Of a stretch of DNA of 64,000 nucleotides, positions 53,075-62,956 are shown in pieces (within the stretch, counting starts at the first letter, position 1; the number at the start of each line of letters is the position of its first letter). The notes beneath the pieces are model-generated. The model saw nothing but the letters and a program-made list of their open reading frames with translations. It was not told the origin of the DNA and made no database searches. A program made the translations under genes and the position numbers. Where the stretch lies: NCBI RefSeq assembly GCF_011046245.1, contig NZ_CP049243.1, positions 1 through 64,000 of the forward strand. Direction: 5' to 3'. This DNA comes from Allorhizobium pseudoryzae (lineage in GTDB: Bacteria > Pseudomonadota > Alphaproteobacteria > Rhizobiales > Rhizobiaceae).

Positions 53075-53763
53075 TGCTGGCCTCCCGAGGTCACCGTTTC
53101 CTGATCGCGGCGGTAGTCATACACCTGGAAGCCCAACGGGTTTTCGAAGCGCCATTCGTTGCGCTCCGGCGTATCCGTGTAGCGATAGCGAACGATAGAG
53201 ATGAAGTGGCGCGTGATGACGTCTGAATCAGAGCGCTCATGCGTCGAGAACCGGACGAGCGCCGTTGTCGTGTTGGGGAAGGTGACAGACTTTATATCGA
53301 CGGTGATCGACTTGTTTTTGCCGAGCCGGCGAGCTGGATTATCAGGGTTCGCGGCACTCCATTGGGCCTGGAGGTCGCGTGCTGCGTCGCCGGTGGAGAG
53401 CAAAGCTGCAATTCCAAAGTTCTGCTCGATGGCAAAAGGATCATAGCCCTCGCGGGATCGAATGTAACGGACGACGTTCGCCTGAGTGACCGCCTGCTGA
53501 TCGGTGATGTTTGATGTTCGGGTCAGCCCTGTCTTGACCTCAATATAGCCAGTGTTCTTGTCGACCTCGACAATGTACGGCTCGAAGCTCTTAAGGGGCA
53601 CGAGCATCACCAATGCGGAGAGCGACAGGATCGTGATGCAGCCGAAGATCAGCGTAATCAGCCAAGCGAACGCCTTGGACCGTTTGGCCTTTTTGACGAT
53701 CTCTTGTTCCCAACGGTCCCCATCCTGAAAATAGCTCCGGAGAGCATCGTTATTCTCTGCCAT
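53071..53763 (-). CDS. virB8: VirB8 inner-membrane assembly protein
   Basis: A 230-residue protein with one membrane helix (about 29-52) and a periplasmic NTF2-like domain. It contains the family segment VRYIRSREGYDP near residue 97 and VRYRYTDTPERNEWRFENPLGFQV near the end (quoted here in parts). It nucleates T4SS assembly. It overlaps virB9 by 4 bp. Confidence 0.9.
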   Translation of the reverse strand: MAENNDALRSYFQDGDRWEQEIVKKAKRSKAFAWLITLIFGCITILSLSALVMLVPLKSFEPYIVEVDKNTGYIEVKTGLTRTSNITDQQAVTQANVVRYIRSREGYDPFAIEQNFGIAALLSTGDAARDLQAQWSAANPDNPARRLGKNKSITVDIKSVTFPNTTTALVRFSTHERSDSDVITRHFISIVRYRYTDTPERNEWRFENPLGFQVYDYRRDQETVTSGGQQ

Positions 53764-53796
53764 GTATCCTAGCCCTTAATTCCCGCCACCAGTTGC

Positions 53797-54825
53797 CTAG
53801 TTGGGCAGACTGTTGTTGGTAATTCTGTTTTGCATCGCTTCTGCTGCACCGGCGTTTTGGATGTTTTCCCGCATGCCGGCATGGGTTCTGGCGCGTGCGG
53901 CCATTCCTAATTCTCCAGCCCTCCCGGCTACAGAACGTGTCGCGGTCAAAGCTCTTGCCGGCAGTGCAACACCGGTCGCGTAGCCAACCGATCGAGCGAT
54001 CTGCCCAACGCCCGTTGCCACGCCCCCGGTAATTCCCTGGGCGAGCGTTTGAATGTTGAAGAGGACAAAAGCGCCAGCCCCACAGATCAGGACGAAAGCC
54101 GAAATATCGTCTAGCTGGATCTCGTTCGCGGATGCTGCCGCTGCCACCTTCTGCAGTTCAGCGTCCATGGTCGTGATGAGAAAGGCGGCGACGACGTAAA
54201 CGAAGAGCGGAATGATCGCGTACGTCAAAACCTGCTGGAACCAAGCCATTCCGTACTGGCGTGTGGAATCAAACAATAGGCAGGCGATAAAAATCGGTGC
54301 AGTGCCAAGCAGCACCCACATCATCACCTTCGCAAGCACGAGGATGGCAAGCGCAACGGCAATGAACAGCCCAACCGCCAGCATGATCAGGAACCCTACG
54401 AGGCCCGGTAGAATGGCGAAGTAGCCTGACTGCTCCGCGAATGCTGCTGCTGCCTCATTCGCCGTCTCCCAGATCATGGAGAGGCCGTCTGTCGGCTCAG
54501 TTATCCCGGTACTGCTAGCCGTCAGGAGCGCCCGCCCCACGTCTTCCGGGGTGTTGTTCAGCCAGTCGTAAAAGAAGAGTTGGAAATTGCCCCACTGATC
54601 AATGAAGGCGACGATAATCATCATTCGCACGACCCGGCCGACGATCTCGCCGACGCTCACACGCGCGGTCCCCATGACGAGTTGAAGTCCGTAATAGGCG
54701 ACGTAGGCAATGAGCATGATCGTCAACAAGGGCATGATCTCGTCGCCAACGACCTCGTAAGCCCGTTGGGAGAAATTCCGCCCTGCATCTTCAAGAGCCT
54801 CAAGCAGGCCGCCTAGAAAGTTCAT
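53797..54825 (-). CDS. virB6: VirB6 polytopic channel protein
   Basis: A 342-residue inner-membrane protein with about six to seven helices (LLTIMLIAYVAYY, MMIIVAFIDQW, AILPGLVGFLIMLAVG, LAILVLAKVMMWVLL, VLTYAIIPLFVYVVAAF and ICGAGAFVLFNIQ). The start at 54825 (MNFLGGLLEALEDAG) follows GGAGAG and lies 4 nt from the virB7-like stop. It forms part of the inner-membrane channel. Confidence 0.88.
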   Translation of the reverse strand: MNFLGGLLEALEDAGRNFSQRAYEVVGDEIMPLLTIMLIAYVAYYGLQLVMGTARVSVGEIVGRVVRMMIIVAFIDQWGNFQLFFYDWLNNTPEDVGRALLTASSTGITEPTDGLSMIWETANEAAAAFAEQSGYFAILPGLVGFLIMLAVGLFIAVALAILVLAKVMMWVLLGTAPIFIACLLFDSTRQYGMAWFQQVLTYAIIPLFVYVVAAFLITTMDAELQKVAAAASANEIQLDDISAFVLICGAGAFVLFNIQTLAQGITGGVATGVGQIARSVGYATGVALPARALTATRSVAGRAGELGMAARARTHAGMRENIQNAGAAEAMQNRITNNSLPN

Positions 54826-54829
54826 GGGG

Positions 54830-55066
54830 TCACTGCTCTCCGCTTGCAGCGAAAGCGTCGATCGCCGCCAGCGCTTCCGATGGGTTGCCATTCACGCTGG
54901 TCATTGGTCCACATTCCTGTCGCGGATCCTCGGCGTAGGATGTGAGGTTTGCCGGCCTCTTGCATGGTGCAGTCTTCTCTTTCGGAGCACCGGCGCAGCC
55001 AGTTACGCCGACAGCAACCAGAGCGGAGAGGAGCACAAAGCCTTTCACTCGAAATGTCTTAGTCAC
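54830..55066 (-). CDS. VirB7-like lipoprotein
   Basis: A 78-residue lipoprotein with lipobox VTGC (Cys24). Later Cys residues (APCKRP and QECG) could form disulfides, as in VirB7, which links to VirB9. It lies between virB5 and virB6. It could instead be an entry-exclusion-type lipoprotein. Confidence 0.65.
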   Translation of the reverse strand: MTKTFRVKGFVLLSALVAVGVTGCAGAPKEKTAPCKRPANLTSYAEDPRQECGPMTSVNGNPSEALAAIDAFAASGEQ

Positions 55067-55757
55067 CGTAGGTCAGCGCCTTCTTGGTATTGGAGATGTC
55101 GACAAGGCGGCGCTGGTTTTGGGCCTGCAGGGAGCCGACCGCTCCGTTCATCACGCCAATCATTTCGTTGATCGTCAGGCCTGTTTGAACCTGCAGCTGC
55201 GTGTTCTGATCGATGGACCCTTTGATGTCTTGGGCCTGGCCGATCTGCTGACCTGCCTGCTGGAATGCCTGTGTTCGCGACTGAACGGCCTGTTGCGAGC
55301 CGGTGACTAGGGCAGCAACTCCAAGGACGGTCTTCATCATTTCTTCGTAGGATTTGTCACCGGAGAACGTGCTGTCCGCCTTGCCAGACAAGTTTTTTAC
55401 CAGCTGAAGGCCGTTGATGAAGGTGGTGGCAATCTGGCCAATGTCACCGCCCATGCTGCCGAAGTTCGGGACTCCGCCCTGCATGAGGCTGTCGAGTGAC
55501 GGCATCTGAGAAACGCTGAACCCTTGACCAACGGCGAGGTTCTGCATGGGATTGGAAACGCTGCCGCGATCCCCCGTGACGGCCTTAAGCGTCTCTTCTA
55601 CCGTCTTCAGAACCTCCTTGTTCGTATCCAGGATCTGATCGGTCGTCTGAGAGGTTTCCGTTGCAATCCTCAGGTTGGCGCTGTCGATCACGGGAACCTG
55701 TGCATGCGCGGTAGACGCCATCGCTAGCGAAAACGCAGTCAGGAATGCTCTTTTCAT
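55059..55757 (-). CDS. VirB5-type minor pilin protein
   Basis: A 232-residue secreted protein starting MKRAFLTAFSLAM, with cleavage after AHA at about residue 20. The mature part is almost entirely helical with Gln-rich coiled-coil stretches, as in VirB5/TrbJ pilus-tip proteins. An open extension of six codons (from 55775) is less likely. It overlaps the virB7-like gene by 8 bp. Confidence 0.75.
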   Translation of the reverse strand: MKRAFLTAFSLAMASTAHAQVPVIDSANLRIATETSQTTDQILDTNKEVLKTVEETLKAVTGDRGSVSNPMQNLAVGQGFSVSQMPSLDSLMQGGVPNFGSMGGDIGQIATTFINGLQLVKNLSGKADSTFSGDKSYEEMMKTVLGVAALVTGSQQAVQSRTQAFQQAGQQIGQAQDIKGSIDQNTQLQVQTGLTINEMIGVMNGAVGSLQAQNQRRLVDISNTKKALTYGD

Positions 55758-55771
55758 GGCCGTTCTCCTTG

Positions 55772-56863
55772 TCATTCGGCGCTCAACATCAGCTTCATGT
55801 CAGCCTCTGGTTCGAGTTTTCGAACGCAGGCCTGTTCCTCCGGATTCCACTCAAGCTGCAGTTCCTTGTCGCAGAGGTCAGCTACCTCGCGATCGTCTTC
55901 CTTCTCGTCTCGCTTGTAATCGCTGGACCGCGAAGACCCCGAGAGCCCGCCCAAATCGAGTGCATTTTGAGAATTCATAAGCTCCGCCATCGTTGTTCCG
56001 AGGCGGATGACTTGGTTCATCATCTCGAGGTTCGCATTGCGTGCGCCGGAATTGTGGTCCCAGCTGTCTTGGATCGTGCCGCTTTCCATCTGGCCGAGTT
56101 GCTGAAGCCATGACACAACGTTCCCGCTGTTTTCGGAAATCGACTGGCTGGTTGCCATTGAGTTGATCGTTGCGTCTCTCGCACCTGAAAAGCCCGACGT
56201 GCCTCCGCCGAAGTTTTCGGGGATGTTCGACACATCGGAGCCTCCGAACTGAGGCATCCACTTGCCTTTGATCGCGGCTACATACCCCTGCGTCTCCTTG
56301 AACGGAGGGATGCCGCCATACTTTCGAACGTTGCCTGGCCCCGCGTTGTATGCCGCTAGGGCTAGGTTGGTATTACCGTTGAAGGTACGGAGCTGCTGCT
56401 TCAGGTAGCGTGCGCCGCCGCGGAGGTTATCCTCGATATCGTGAGGGTTCACGCCAAGATCCTTGGCTGTGCCGGGCATCAGCTGCGACAAGCCCATGGC
56501 GCCGACAGGCGACTTTGCGCAGGGATTGAACCGGCTCTCCTGGTAGACGAGAGACATGAAGAGGGTTTCGTCTACCCCTTCCTCACGCGCCACTCGCTTC
56601 ACGAGCCCGACAATCTCCGGATTGGCTTGTGCTGCCGAGGGGGCGTCACCTCCGCGCCCCGGCCGGTACATCGAGCAGGTGACGCTCTTGCTCACGGAGT
56701 GCCGGCGACTGTCTGTTTCTTCGATCTGCTTCGTCGTTTCATTGCGCACCGCATCTGTTGAAGTGAGGGCGCCATCTGTAACAGGAACCTGCGAGGAGGC
56801 GGGGGGCGCTGTTCCACAAGCCAAGGCTGCAACCAGCAGCGTTAGAATCCGACTGTTCCTCAT
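55772..56863 (-). CDS. Second lytic transglycosylase (VirB1-like)
   Basis: A 363-residue secreted protein. The start at 56863 overlaps the virB4 stop in an ATGA junction. A signal peptide ([17 protein letters not shown]) precedes a Cys-bearing region and a Slt-type domain at about 80-190. Its catalytic Glu is in VYQESRFNP, followed by [27 protein letters not shown] and [16 protein letters not shown] Ser/Gly-rich C-terminal region ends in [12 protein letters not shown]. It duplicates the function of virB1 at the operon start. Confidence 0.85.
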   Translation of the reverse strand: MRNSRILTLLVAALACGTAPPASSQVPVTDGALTSTDAVRNETTKQIEETDSRRHSVSKSVTCSMYRPGRGGDAPSAAQANPEIVGLVKRVAREEGVDETLFMSLVYQESRFNPCAKSPVGAMGLSQLMPGTAKDLGVNPHDIEDNLRGGARYLKQQLRTFNGNTNLALAAYNAGPGNVRKYGGIPPFKETQGYVAAIKGKWMPQFGGSDVSNIPENFGGGTSGFSGARDATINSMATSQSISENSGNVVSWLQQLGQMESGTIQDSWDHNSGARNANLEMMNQVIRLGTTMAELMNSQNALDLGGLSGSSRSSDYKRDEKEDDREVADLCDKELQLEWNPEEQACVRKLEPEADMKLMLSAE

Positions 56864-59319
56864 TCGGCCTTCTCCCATCCGCAGAATTTCGCCAACCAGT
56901 TTTCGGGTTCGTCTCCGTACTGCTCGCGAAGTGCCGCGCACTCCTCGATCGTCTCCTTGCGTCCTGAAAGCACCTTCACGAGATCCGGCATTGTCGACAG
57001 ATCGAGACGCGCAATGACAGAGTCGTTGCCATGCTTAATCAGGAAGGTTCTCTTTTCAGGAGGCGTGTTCTTGATGAACTTGAACTCCTTCACCGTCAGG
57101 CCGAAGCGCTTGATGTAGCTCTCTTCGTCAGCCCGTGGGTTCGGGAAGTGGATGTTGGTCGCCGATTGCTCAATGAGCGTGTGCGACGCTTTGGATTTGG
57201 TAATGTCAGCAGCCGACTGCGTACCAAAGCCCACGATGCCGTTGAGCTTTCGGATCGTCTTCATCTTGTCGACGATGAAGGCGCTGAAAGTGTCATCCAT
57301 CAGTAGCTGCCAGCCTTCATCCATGAAGAACATGACGGGGTTACCGTCCAGCAGCTCGTCCAGCCGATGGTAAAGATACATCAGCGCAGGGGTTCTTAGC
57401 TCCTCGTTTCCGAGGATGTTGGTCATATCAAAGCCAAAGACGCTGTGACCCGAGAAGGAAAGGACGTCATGGGGCGCGTTGAACAGCCAGGCTTTTTCGC
57501 CTTCGATCCAAGGGCGAAGCCGCGAGTACAGATCGTTGGCATCGGCCTTGGACCGCCCCATCAAGAGGCCGGCAAGATTCGGGAGGTTCCGCTGAGCTGC
57601 CGGCTCCTGCATGATCCGGACGATTGCCTTTTCCAGCGTGTCCTCGTCCTCTTGCGTGAAGTCGGTGCGACGATCGCCGCGCAGCATGGCCTTGAGCAGA
57701 CGGACCAGAAATTCCCGGTTCTCGCCGGTGTTTTCCAGTTGCAGCGGGTTAAAGCCCGTGGGCGTTCCCGGAGACAAAACTTCGTAGGCTCCGCCGATCG
57801 CCCTGACGAAGATCTCAGCCCCCCGGTCCTTGTCGAAGAACACGGCGCGAGGCGTGGGTGAAACCCGCATCGCCTGAGCCAGCAGGAAGGTCAAACCTAC
57901 GGTCTTGCCGGATCCTGTCGGACCAGTCACCGTGAAGTGCCCGATATCCCGGCGGTGGAAGTTGAACCAGTAGGGGGTTTGTGAGGTCGTTTCCAGAATG
58001 GTGATTGGCAGGCCCCAATGGGTGCGATCCGCTTGTCCAGTCGCGAAATTATGCATCGAGGAAAGGCCGGAGAAGTTGGCGCTCGACAGCATGGCGATGC
58101 GGGAGATGTAGGAGCGGTTTCCAGGCAGCTGCGCCCAGAACGCCGCCTCAAGATTGAGGTCTTCCCGGAGCCAGTTGATGTTCATGTCGGTGAGGCAAGC
58201 GCCAAGTTCCGACACGCAACGGCTTAATCCCTCGAGGTCCCGCGAAATGCACAGAAGCGAAAAATGATGGAAGCCGAATACAGCCTCCTGATTGAGGAGG
58301 CTGTTCAAAGCATAGTCGATGTCGGATTCGACTGAACTACCCGCTTCGTCGGAGGCCTTGATTTGGCGTTGAAGGCGGCTGATCCGCTCTTGTGCGATCG
58401 GTTTGTCTGCAAGGGTGAAGGACTGCGTCAGGATGAACTCGTGGTTCACCTGCAGCAACCCATCCAACATGCCGGGACCAGTGAATGGAGGATATTCTTT
58501 GATTGAGAGTAGAGCGGCATAGCGGCTATCTTCTTCCACCGCCGCTTGTGCCTGCATCGTCCGCTTTGAAAAGTGAAGCCGTGAAGTGCCGACGTAGTTG
58601 CGAATTCCCATGCGCGGAAGCCGCATCTTTCGCGGCACCCCGCAGGTCAGGATCGTGTTGAATAACTCGCAGGGCTCCGAATACGGATCGCCCTTAGCGT
58701 CTTCTCCATCGATGTCCTTTTTCGCGGTATCGTCTGATTTCTTGCGATACGTGATGCCAAGCGGCTTTGCGCCGTACTTGTGCAACTCTTTCACGATGTT
58801 CCCAACCAGCTCTTCGAGGTCGGTCACGTCTTCACGGGTCGCTTGGGCCCTGGCCTCCTTGTTCGAGCGTTCAAAGATCCGCTTCAGCGAGTCGCCGAGG
58901 CCAAGCGCCCCTTTCATGCCCGAACGCACGATCGTCAGGTAGATTTCGTTCGTGAACATCCGCTTCTTGCGAAGTTGGTCCATATAGCGATCGTTCAGGA
59001 TCTCGCAGAAGGAGGAATCGAACGAACCGCCGATTTCGGTCTCGACCTCACGACGGATTACAGTCGACCAAAGAGAATAGCGGCTCGAACCTAGTGCTCG
59101 GATCATGGTGTTCTGCACAACAGAACGCATGTTCAATTCGGCCTGGTCCTCCGTCTGGAAGAACAGTCCATCAAGCTTGATGACGCTGATCAGGGTTCCA
59201 TTCTCGAGCCCGATGACCGTGTCAGAAACATGCCGCATATAGGGGATGTGAACGGACATAGGTCGCTCGTTGCCGGCGACCTTCCCAAACCCAAGCTCTT
59301 CCTTGACGACTTTCAGCAT
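56860..59319 (-). CDS. virB4: VirB4 T4SS ATPase
   Basis: An 819-residue ATPase, the largest T4SS energy component. Walker A is [13 protein letters not shown] near residue 471 and Walker B is [12 protein letters not shown] near 670. The N-terminal half carries the CagE/TrbE domain (about 180-390). The length is typical. Four-base overlaps or short gaps link it to the neighbours on both sides. Confidence 0.92.
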   Translation of the reverse strand: MLKVVKEELGFGKVAGNERPMSVHIPYMRHVSDTVIGLENGTLISVIKLDGLFFQTEDQAELNMRSVVQNTMIRALGSSRYSLWSTVIRREVETEIGGSFDSSFCEILNDRYMDQLRKKRMFTNEIYLTIVRSGMKGALGLGDSLKRIFERSNKEARAQATREDVTDLEELVGNIVKELHKYGAKPLGITYRKKSDDTAKKDIDGEDAKGDPYSEPCELFNTILTCGVPRKMRLPRMGIRNYVGTSRLHFSKRTMQAQAAVEEDSRYAALLSIKEYPPFTGPGMLDGLLQVNHEFILTQSFTLADKPIAQERISRLQRQIKASDEAGSSVESDIDYALNSLLNQEAVFGFHHFSLLCISRDLEGLSRCVSELGACLTDMNINWLREDLNLEAAFWAQLPGNRSYISRIAMLSSANFSGLSSMHNFATGQADRTHWGLPITILETTSQTPYWFNFHRRDIGHFTVTGPTGSGKTVGLTFLLAQAMRVSPTPRAVFFDKDRGAEIFVRAIGGAYEVLSPGTPTGFNPLQLENTGENREFLVRLLKAMLRGDRRTDFTQEDEDTLEKAIVRIMQEPAAQRNLPNLAGLLMGRSKADANDLYSRLRPWIEGEKAWLFNAPHDVLSFSGHSVFGFDMTNILGNEELRTPALMYLYHRLDELLDGNPVMFFMDEGWQLLMDDTFSAFIVDKMKTIRKLNGIVGFGTQSAADITKSKASHTLIEQSATNIHFPNPRADEESYIKRFGLTVKEFKFIKNTPPEKRTFLIKHGNDSVIARLDLSTMPDLVKVLSGRKETIEECAALREQYGDEPENWLAKFCGWEKAE

Positions 59320-59322
59320 CTA

Positions 59323-59622
59323 CTATGGTCCGTATGAGTTGGTGCCCCAAAAGCGCTTGTTGGGGGTCCTTGGCGTCTTGCGGGACGTGACCTGCAGGAC
59401 GTCGAGAATCTTGCTGTCCCAGGCACAAAGCGAGAAAAGGACAAGGTAGGCGGCTGGCGCGATCAGCAGTGCCGCCAGATGGTTCGTCACCAGCCACCCA
59501 ATGATTGTCACGCCGATGATCAGGACGACCGCCATGTAGGGCACGCCCCATAGCGTCGGAGAACGTGTCAAGCCGATCACCAACGGCGTCAAAGCTGGCT
59601 TCTCGTCCTGAAAATCGCTCAT
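59323..59622 (-). CDS. virB3: VirB3 inner-membrane protein
   Basis: A 99-residue membrane protein with two hydrophobic segments (about 27-70) and the family opening ALTPLVIGLTRSPTLWGVPY. It works with VirB4 in pilus biogenesis. It shares 1 bp with virB2. Confidence 0.88.
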   Translation of the reverse strand: MSDFQDEKPALTPLVIGLTRSPTLWGVPYMAVVLIIGVTIIGWLVTNHLAALLIAPAAYLVLFSLCAWDSKILDVLQVTSRKTPRTPNKRFWGTNSYGP

Positions 59623-59969
59623 CAGCCGCCGCCTACCGACGAAATCATCTGGTCAACGATGGCAGGGGCGCCGAACACGAGACCGATGCCAATGACGACG
59701 GCTCCGGCCGTGAACCACGAAAGCCTGCCGGCAAAGGCAAGGAAGCCGAGGCCAATCACGGCGATGATTGCCATCAGACGTCCGAAGGGGCCGGTGATGA
59801 AGTCAACGATCATCTGTACGGCTGTCTGAAGGGGGGCGAATGCACCGCCGCCACCACCGCCAGCCTGTGCAAGCGCTTGATCAGCGCCTGCAACCTGCAG
59901 GGCTGCCACCAAGCCAATGACGGCTACTGCCTTCAATGCCCCGGAATGCCGGGAAACGACGTTCTTCAT
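59622..59969 (-). CDS. virB2: VirB2 major pilin precursor
   Basis: A 115-residue prepilin with a long signal peptide (to about residue 35, ALAQ), then a Gly-rich start (AGGGGGGAF) and two hydrophobic helices (about 52-70 and 77-105). This is the standard cyclic or linear T-pilin layout. It is preceded by AGGAGAG. Confidence 0.88.
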   Translation of the reverse strand: MKNVVSRHSGALKAVAVIGLVAALQVAGADQALAQAGGGGGGAFAPLQTAVQMIVDFITGPFGRLMAIIAVIGLGFLAFAGRLSWFTAGAVVIGIGLVFGAPAIVDQMISSVGGG

Positions 59970-59979
59970 AGTTCTCTCC

Positions 59980-60954
59980 TTAAAAATGCATCACGCCGCC
60001 GACGAACTTGCCGGTCTTCTCCACAGCGATGACTCCGGCATCGCTGGTGTTCTTTTCCGCCATGTCTCGGACGATCCCGTTTGCCTTCCGTTTGCCGGTT
60101 GGCATCGGTAGGCCAAGCTGGAAATTCACAACCTTTGCGACATAGCCGACGGTCTCTTGGAATGGCGGAACGCCGCCATATTCGTAGATGCGCCCCTCCC
60201 CGCTGTTGTAAGCGGCCGCGACCAGAAGCGGGTTCTGAAACTCATCGAGCAGGAAGCGGAGGTACTTCATCCCGCCCTCGATGTTATGAGCGGGATCGCA
60301 AATGTCCTGAACACCGAAGCGAGCCGCCGTTTCGGGGATAAGCTGCATAGGTCCGCGTGCGCCTTTCGGTGAATTGCGGATCTCATCGAAGCGGCTTTCG
60401 GCCCAGGCAATCGCAACCGCGAAGCCCTCATCGACGCTGTATCGGCGCGCAGTGGATGCAACCAACGCTTTAATCTCGTCAGGTGACAGGGGCGACGGCC
60501 CGCACTCTTCAACGGGAGTTCCTGCCCCTAGATTTTCGGGGGTATCACTAGATCTAGTATCTAGAGTGGGAGTTTGGACAGGCTCAATGCGGCCGGTGGC
60601 GCGCTCCGAGACATCAAAATATGCGCTGACAGACGCATCAATGTGATGCCCTTTGGCGCCCGCGTCTTTCGACGCCGTTGCGCCCAATACTTCAGCTCCG
60701 CCCTTCGTGACAACACCGTTTGCACCAAGGACAAATTCCTTCTCCGATGTCTCGACACCGCTCCAGCGATCTTCGAAGTTCGTGACAAGAGATTCCTCAT
60801 TGATTGTCACAGAATCGTTGTAATCGCTGGAAATACGCCCTGTTGTGGCTAAGTCTTGTGACGCTGCAGTATTGGCCGCGAGCAGCACGGATAATGCTCC
60901 GCTAGTCAGGGTTCGCGGGCCTAGATACCCTGCATAGACAGTGTTTTTATCCAT
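59980..60954 (-). CDS. virB1: VirB1 lytic transglycosylase
   Basis: A 324-residue secreted muramidase, first gene of the virB operon. The N-terminus is a weak signal peptide (LGPRTLTSGALSVLLAANTAAS). A variable 150-residue region precedes the Slt domain (about 160-290), with catalytic Glu in AWAESRFDE, then GARGPMQLIPETA, VAAAYNSGEGRI and YGGVPPFQETVGYV. It opens the peptidoglycan for the T4SS. Confidence 0.85.
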   Translation of the reverse strand: MDKNTVYAGYLGPRTLTSGALSVLLAANTAASQDLATTGRISSDYNDSVTINEESLVTNFEDRWSGVETSEKEFVLGANGVVTKGGAEVLGATASKDAGAKGHHIDASVSAYFDVSERATGRIEPVQTPTLDTRSSDTPENLGAGTPVEECGPSPLSPDEIKALVASTARRYSVDEGFAVAIAWAESRFDEIRNSPKGARGPMQLIPETAARFGVQDICDPAHNIEGGMKYLRFLLDEFQNPLLVAAAYNSGEGRIYEYGGVPPFQETVGYVAKVVNFQLGLPMPTGKRKANGIVRDMAEKNTSDAGVIAVEKTGKFVGGVMHF

Positions 60955-61015
60955 CGCACCCGCCCGTCAAACGGTGTTGTGATCGCCATGAAAACCGACT
61001 AGAGTTAATGCACGC

Positions 61016-61043
61016 ATGATACCGATTTGATGCACTCTTACAA
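61016..61043 (-). promoter_or_regulatory. Candidate promoter of the virB operon
   Basis: On the minus strand TTGTAA (61038-61043) and TATCAT (61016-61021) are separated by 16 bp, giving a start near 61009 and a leader of about 55 nt to virB1. It is a fair sigma-70-type match only. Confidence 0.35.
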
Positions 61044-61055
61044 GTTTTCTGATCG

Positions 61056-61066
61056 GTGTTAAACAC
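61056..61066. promoter_or_regulatory. Small palindrome in the divergent virB/SNase promoter region
   Basis: GTGTTAAACAC is a perfect odd-length palindrome, and CGGTGTT occurs twice in this gap (also near 60971). It may be an operator shared by the two divergent operons. Confidence 0.3.
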
Positions 61067-61113
61067 TATTTTGCAGGGTCAACAATCGCACTACAGATGG
61101 TTAGGGCTAGAAT

Positions 61114-61722
61114 ATGAAACAGGCCATCATTCCCGCGCTTCTAAGTTGCGCATTGGCAACACAAGCGCTTGCCGCTCCTGCGGTGAACAAGGACTACATC
61201 AGGTCACTGGCGGCGCCGGGCAAGACGGTTCTTGTCGTCGAGTATTACGACGGGACCGGCAAAGTCGCTGATCGCAAAGGGTACGCCACTGCCAATGGCT
61301 TCAAGGCTATCTCGGCGACTGAGTTTCGCGTCGATGAAGCGACAACGTTGCATCTGTATGGCGTTCAGCCCTGCAGCGGCGATCTGGTCAATCGCGCAGA
61401 GGACTATTCCGGGACTTGCGAGGAGTTTGGTACGCAGCAGCTGCAAACGATGCTGCAGAGCCCCAAGGTTCTGTTCTGCAGGGCCTTCATCAGCGAGCAG
61501 ACTGCCCCCGTTCAGGATGTCACTTGCTACGGCTACTATAACTATCCTGGAGCAATGGACACGGTTGATAATCTTGAGGAGCAGCTTCTGTCGTTAGGAG
61601 CGGTTCGCCTGACTAAGAAAGCTGATGGTTCATTCGAACGTCCTGATCTCACGGAGGCTCAGGAAATCGGCCAGAAGGGTTCCTACGGCATGTGGGCAGA
61701 TCCTCGGGTGAAGGCGCAATGA
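61114..61722 (+). CDS. Secreted SNase-like protein 1
   Basis: A 202-residue protein with a signal peptide (cleavage after AAPA or ALA, about residue 20). The part LHLYGVQPCSGDLVN onward corresponds to the nuclease-fold core of thermonuclease-like proteins, but the catalytic Arg and Asp of SNase are replaced. Six Cys suggest disulfides. It shares the [LF]x-LYG[IV]Q-[PS]C pattern with the next gene, which it overlaps by 4 bp. It is divergent from virB and probably acts in the envelope (inference). Confidence 0.55.
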   Translation: MKQAIIPALLSCALATQALAAPAVNKDYIRSLAAPGKTVLVVEYYDGTGKVADRKGYATANGFKAISATEFRVDEATTLHLYGVQPCSGDLVNRAEDYSGTCEEFGTQQLQTMLQSPKVLFCRAFISEQTAPVQDVTCYGYYNYPGAMDTVDNLEEQLLSLGAVRLTKKADGSFERPDLTEAQEIGQKGSYGMWADPRVKAQ

Positions 61723-62255
61723 AGCTTGCTGCTGCACTCGTCGCGACTCTACTGCCCTTTGCAGCCAATGCCGCACCTGAAGGGTACTTCGATCTTGCTC
61801 CCGGCATCACCCTGGAAACGGGGGACACCTGGATCTCGAACCTAGAACGGTTTCGTCTCTATGGCATCCAGTCCTGCTTGCGCGGCACTGCCTACACGGA
61901 TGGTCAGGGCAACAAGAAGGATTGCGGCGAGGCATCGCTTGCGATGTTGGCTGCCTACATCAAGGACACCAAACCGATCTGTGCCCCCGTGGCGAAGCTT
62001 AACGGCATCTCATATGTCGTTTGTTACGCCACGGTTGGCAGTCAAAGGCTCGACCTCGCGCAGATCATGGTGACAAGCGGCTATGCATTCGCTGCCTTGA
62101 AGACCGATGGTCTCCCTTATCATGCCCCCTACGCCATAGCCGAGCAGCTTGCTCAGCAAAAGAAGGCCGGCCTTTGGCAATTCTCCGACGTTCAGCATCC
62201 TTCCATCCTGCTTAGTCGTGAGGCGAACCAGCGATCGAGGAGCGCCCAGCCATGA
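61719..62255 (+). CDS. Secreted SNase-like protein 2
   Basis: A 178-residue protein starting at the ATG that overlaps the previous stop (ATGA). The signal peptide ends near ANA (about 18). FRLYGIQSCLRGT corresponds to the SNase site R-x-x-x-x-D-T-P-E, with Arg kept but Asp changed to Gln and Glu lost. Later LDLAQIMVTSGYAFA and KAGLW match the family C-terminus. It is probably not a nuclease. It overlaps the third paralogue by 4 bp. Confidence 0.6.
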   Translation: MKLAAALVATLLPFAANAAPEGYFDLAPGITLETGDTWISNLERFRLYGIQSCLRGTAYTDGQGNKKDCGEASLAMLAAYIKDTKPICAPVAKLNGISYVVCYATVGSQRLDLAQIMVTSGYAFAALKTDGLPYHAPYAIAEQLAQQKKAGLWQFSDVQHPSILLSREANQRSRSAQP

Positions 62256-62956
62256 GAAGCCGCCTTTTCCTTTTTATCGCCGCAAGTTCTTTGGCCCAGC
62301 CGGCGTTTGCCGCCGATCCGATCTATCAGAACTGGCACGCCCTACGCGGTCAGGCTGCGCCTCCAGTTGCTGCTGCTGTTCGGTTGCCGACGTTCAAAGG
62401 CCCGGTAACCGTTGTTGACGGCCGCACGCTATGGTTCGGCACGCTTGGCAATGGCTATAAAGTGAGGTTGGCCGGCATCGACACCTGTGAGCTTCCTCAA
62501 TGGGCTTTGAACGCAAAGTGGACCAACCGGGACAAGCAACAGGCCCCTACCCCCGTTCCATGCGGTCCCTTCGCCAAGGCCTGGCTGAAAAGGACTGTCG
62601 GAAACAGACCCACGACTTGCGTCGGTCTGGCCTACGCGAACGATGGGATACCCGTCGCACAATGCACGACTAACGGTGTGGATCTCGCCGCCAAAATGCT
62701 GCGCGTCGGTTGGGCTCGTCTCGATTCCCCTTACATCAACGCCCAATATTACGCTTATCAGACCAACGCGATGGCCGCCCGGTATGGGATGTGGGGAACC
62801 TACGCGTTGGACATGAACGAATGGCGCCGGAAAGCCGTCGACAAGACGCTAGATCGGCATCCGATCGCCGACTTCAATCTATTGGCCGAGAGGAAAAGCG
62901 AGATCTCTCCTCCTTTTGCTGATGCGCGAAACAAGCCGAAGAGGACAGACCGATAG
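62252..62956 (+). CDS. Secreted SNase-like protein 3 (thermonuclease family)
   Basis: A 234-residue protein with a signal peptide (to about residue 20, AFA). The closest of the three to real thermonucleases: VRLAGIDTCELPQ keeps Arg, Asp, Thr and Glu of the first site, and VDLAAKMLRVGWARLD and AARYGMWG match the rest. The second catalytic Arg, expected in the Y/DxYGR-x-VA-x-C region, is missing (DGIPVAQC), so catalysis is doubtful. Confidence 0.7.
   Translation: MRSRLFLFIAASSLAQPAFAADPIYQNWHALRGQAAPPVAAAVRLPTFKGPVTVVDGRTLWFGTLGNGYKVRLAGIDTCELPQWALNAKWTNRDKQQAPTPVPCGPFAKAWLKRTVGNRPTTCVGLAYANDGIPVAQCTTNGVDLAAKMLRVGWARLDSPYINAQYYAYQTNAMAARYGMWGTYALDMNEWRRKAVDKTLDRHPIADFNLLAERKSEISPPFADARNKPKRTDR

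Noticed and set aside
60955..61113. tra-box or TraR-type quorum operator in front of virB
   Set aside because: The palindromes seen here are short and do not match a tra-box; no traR or traI gene is present in the window.
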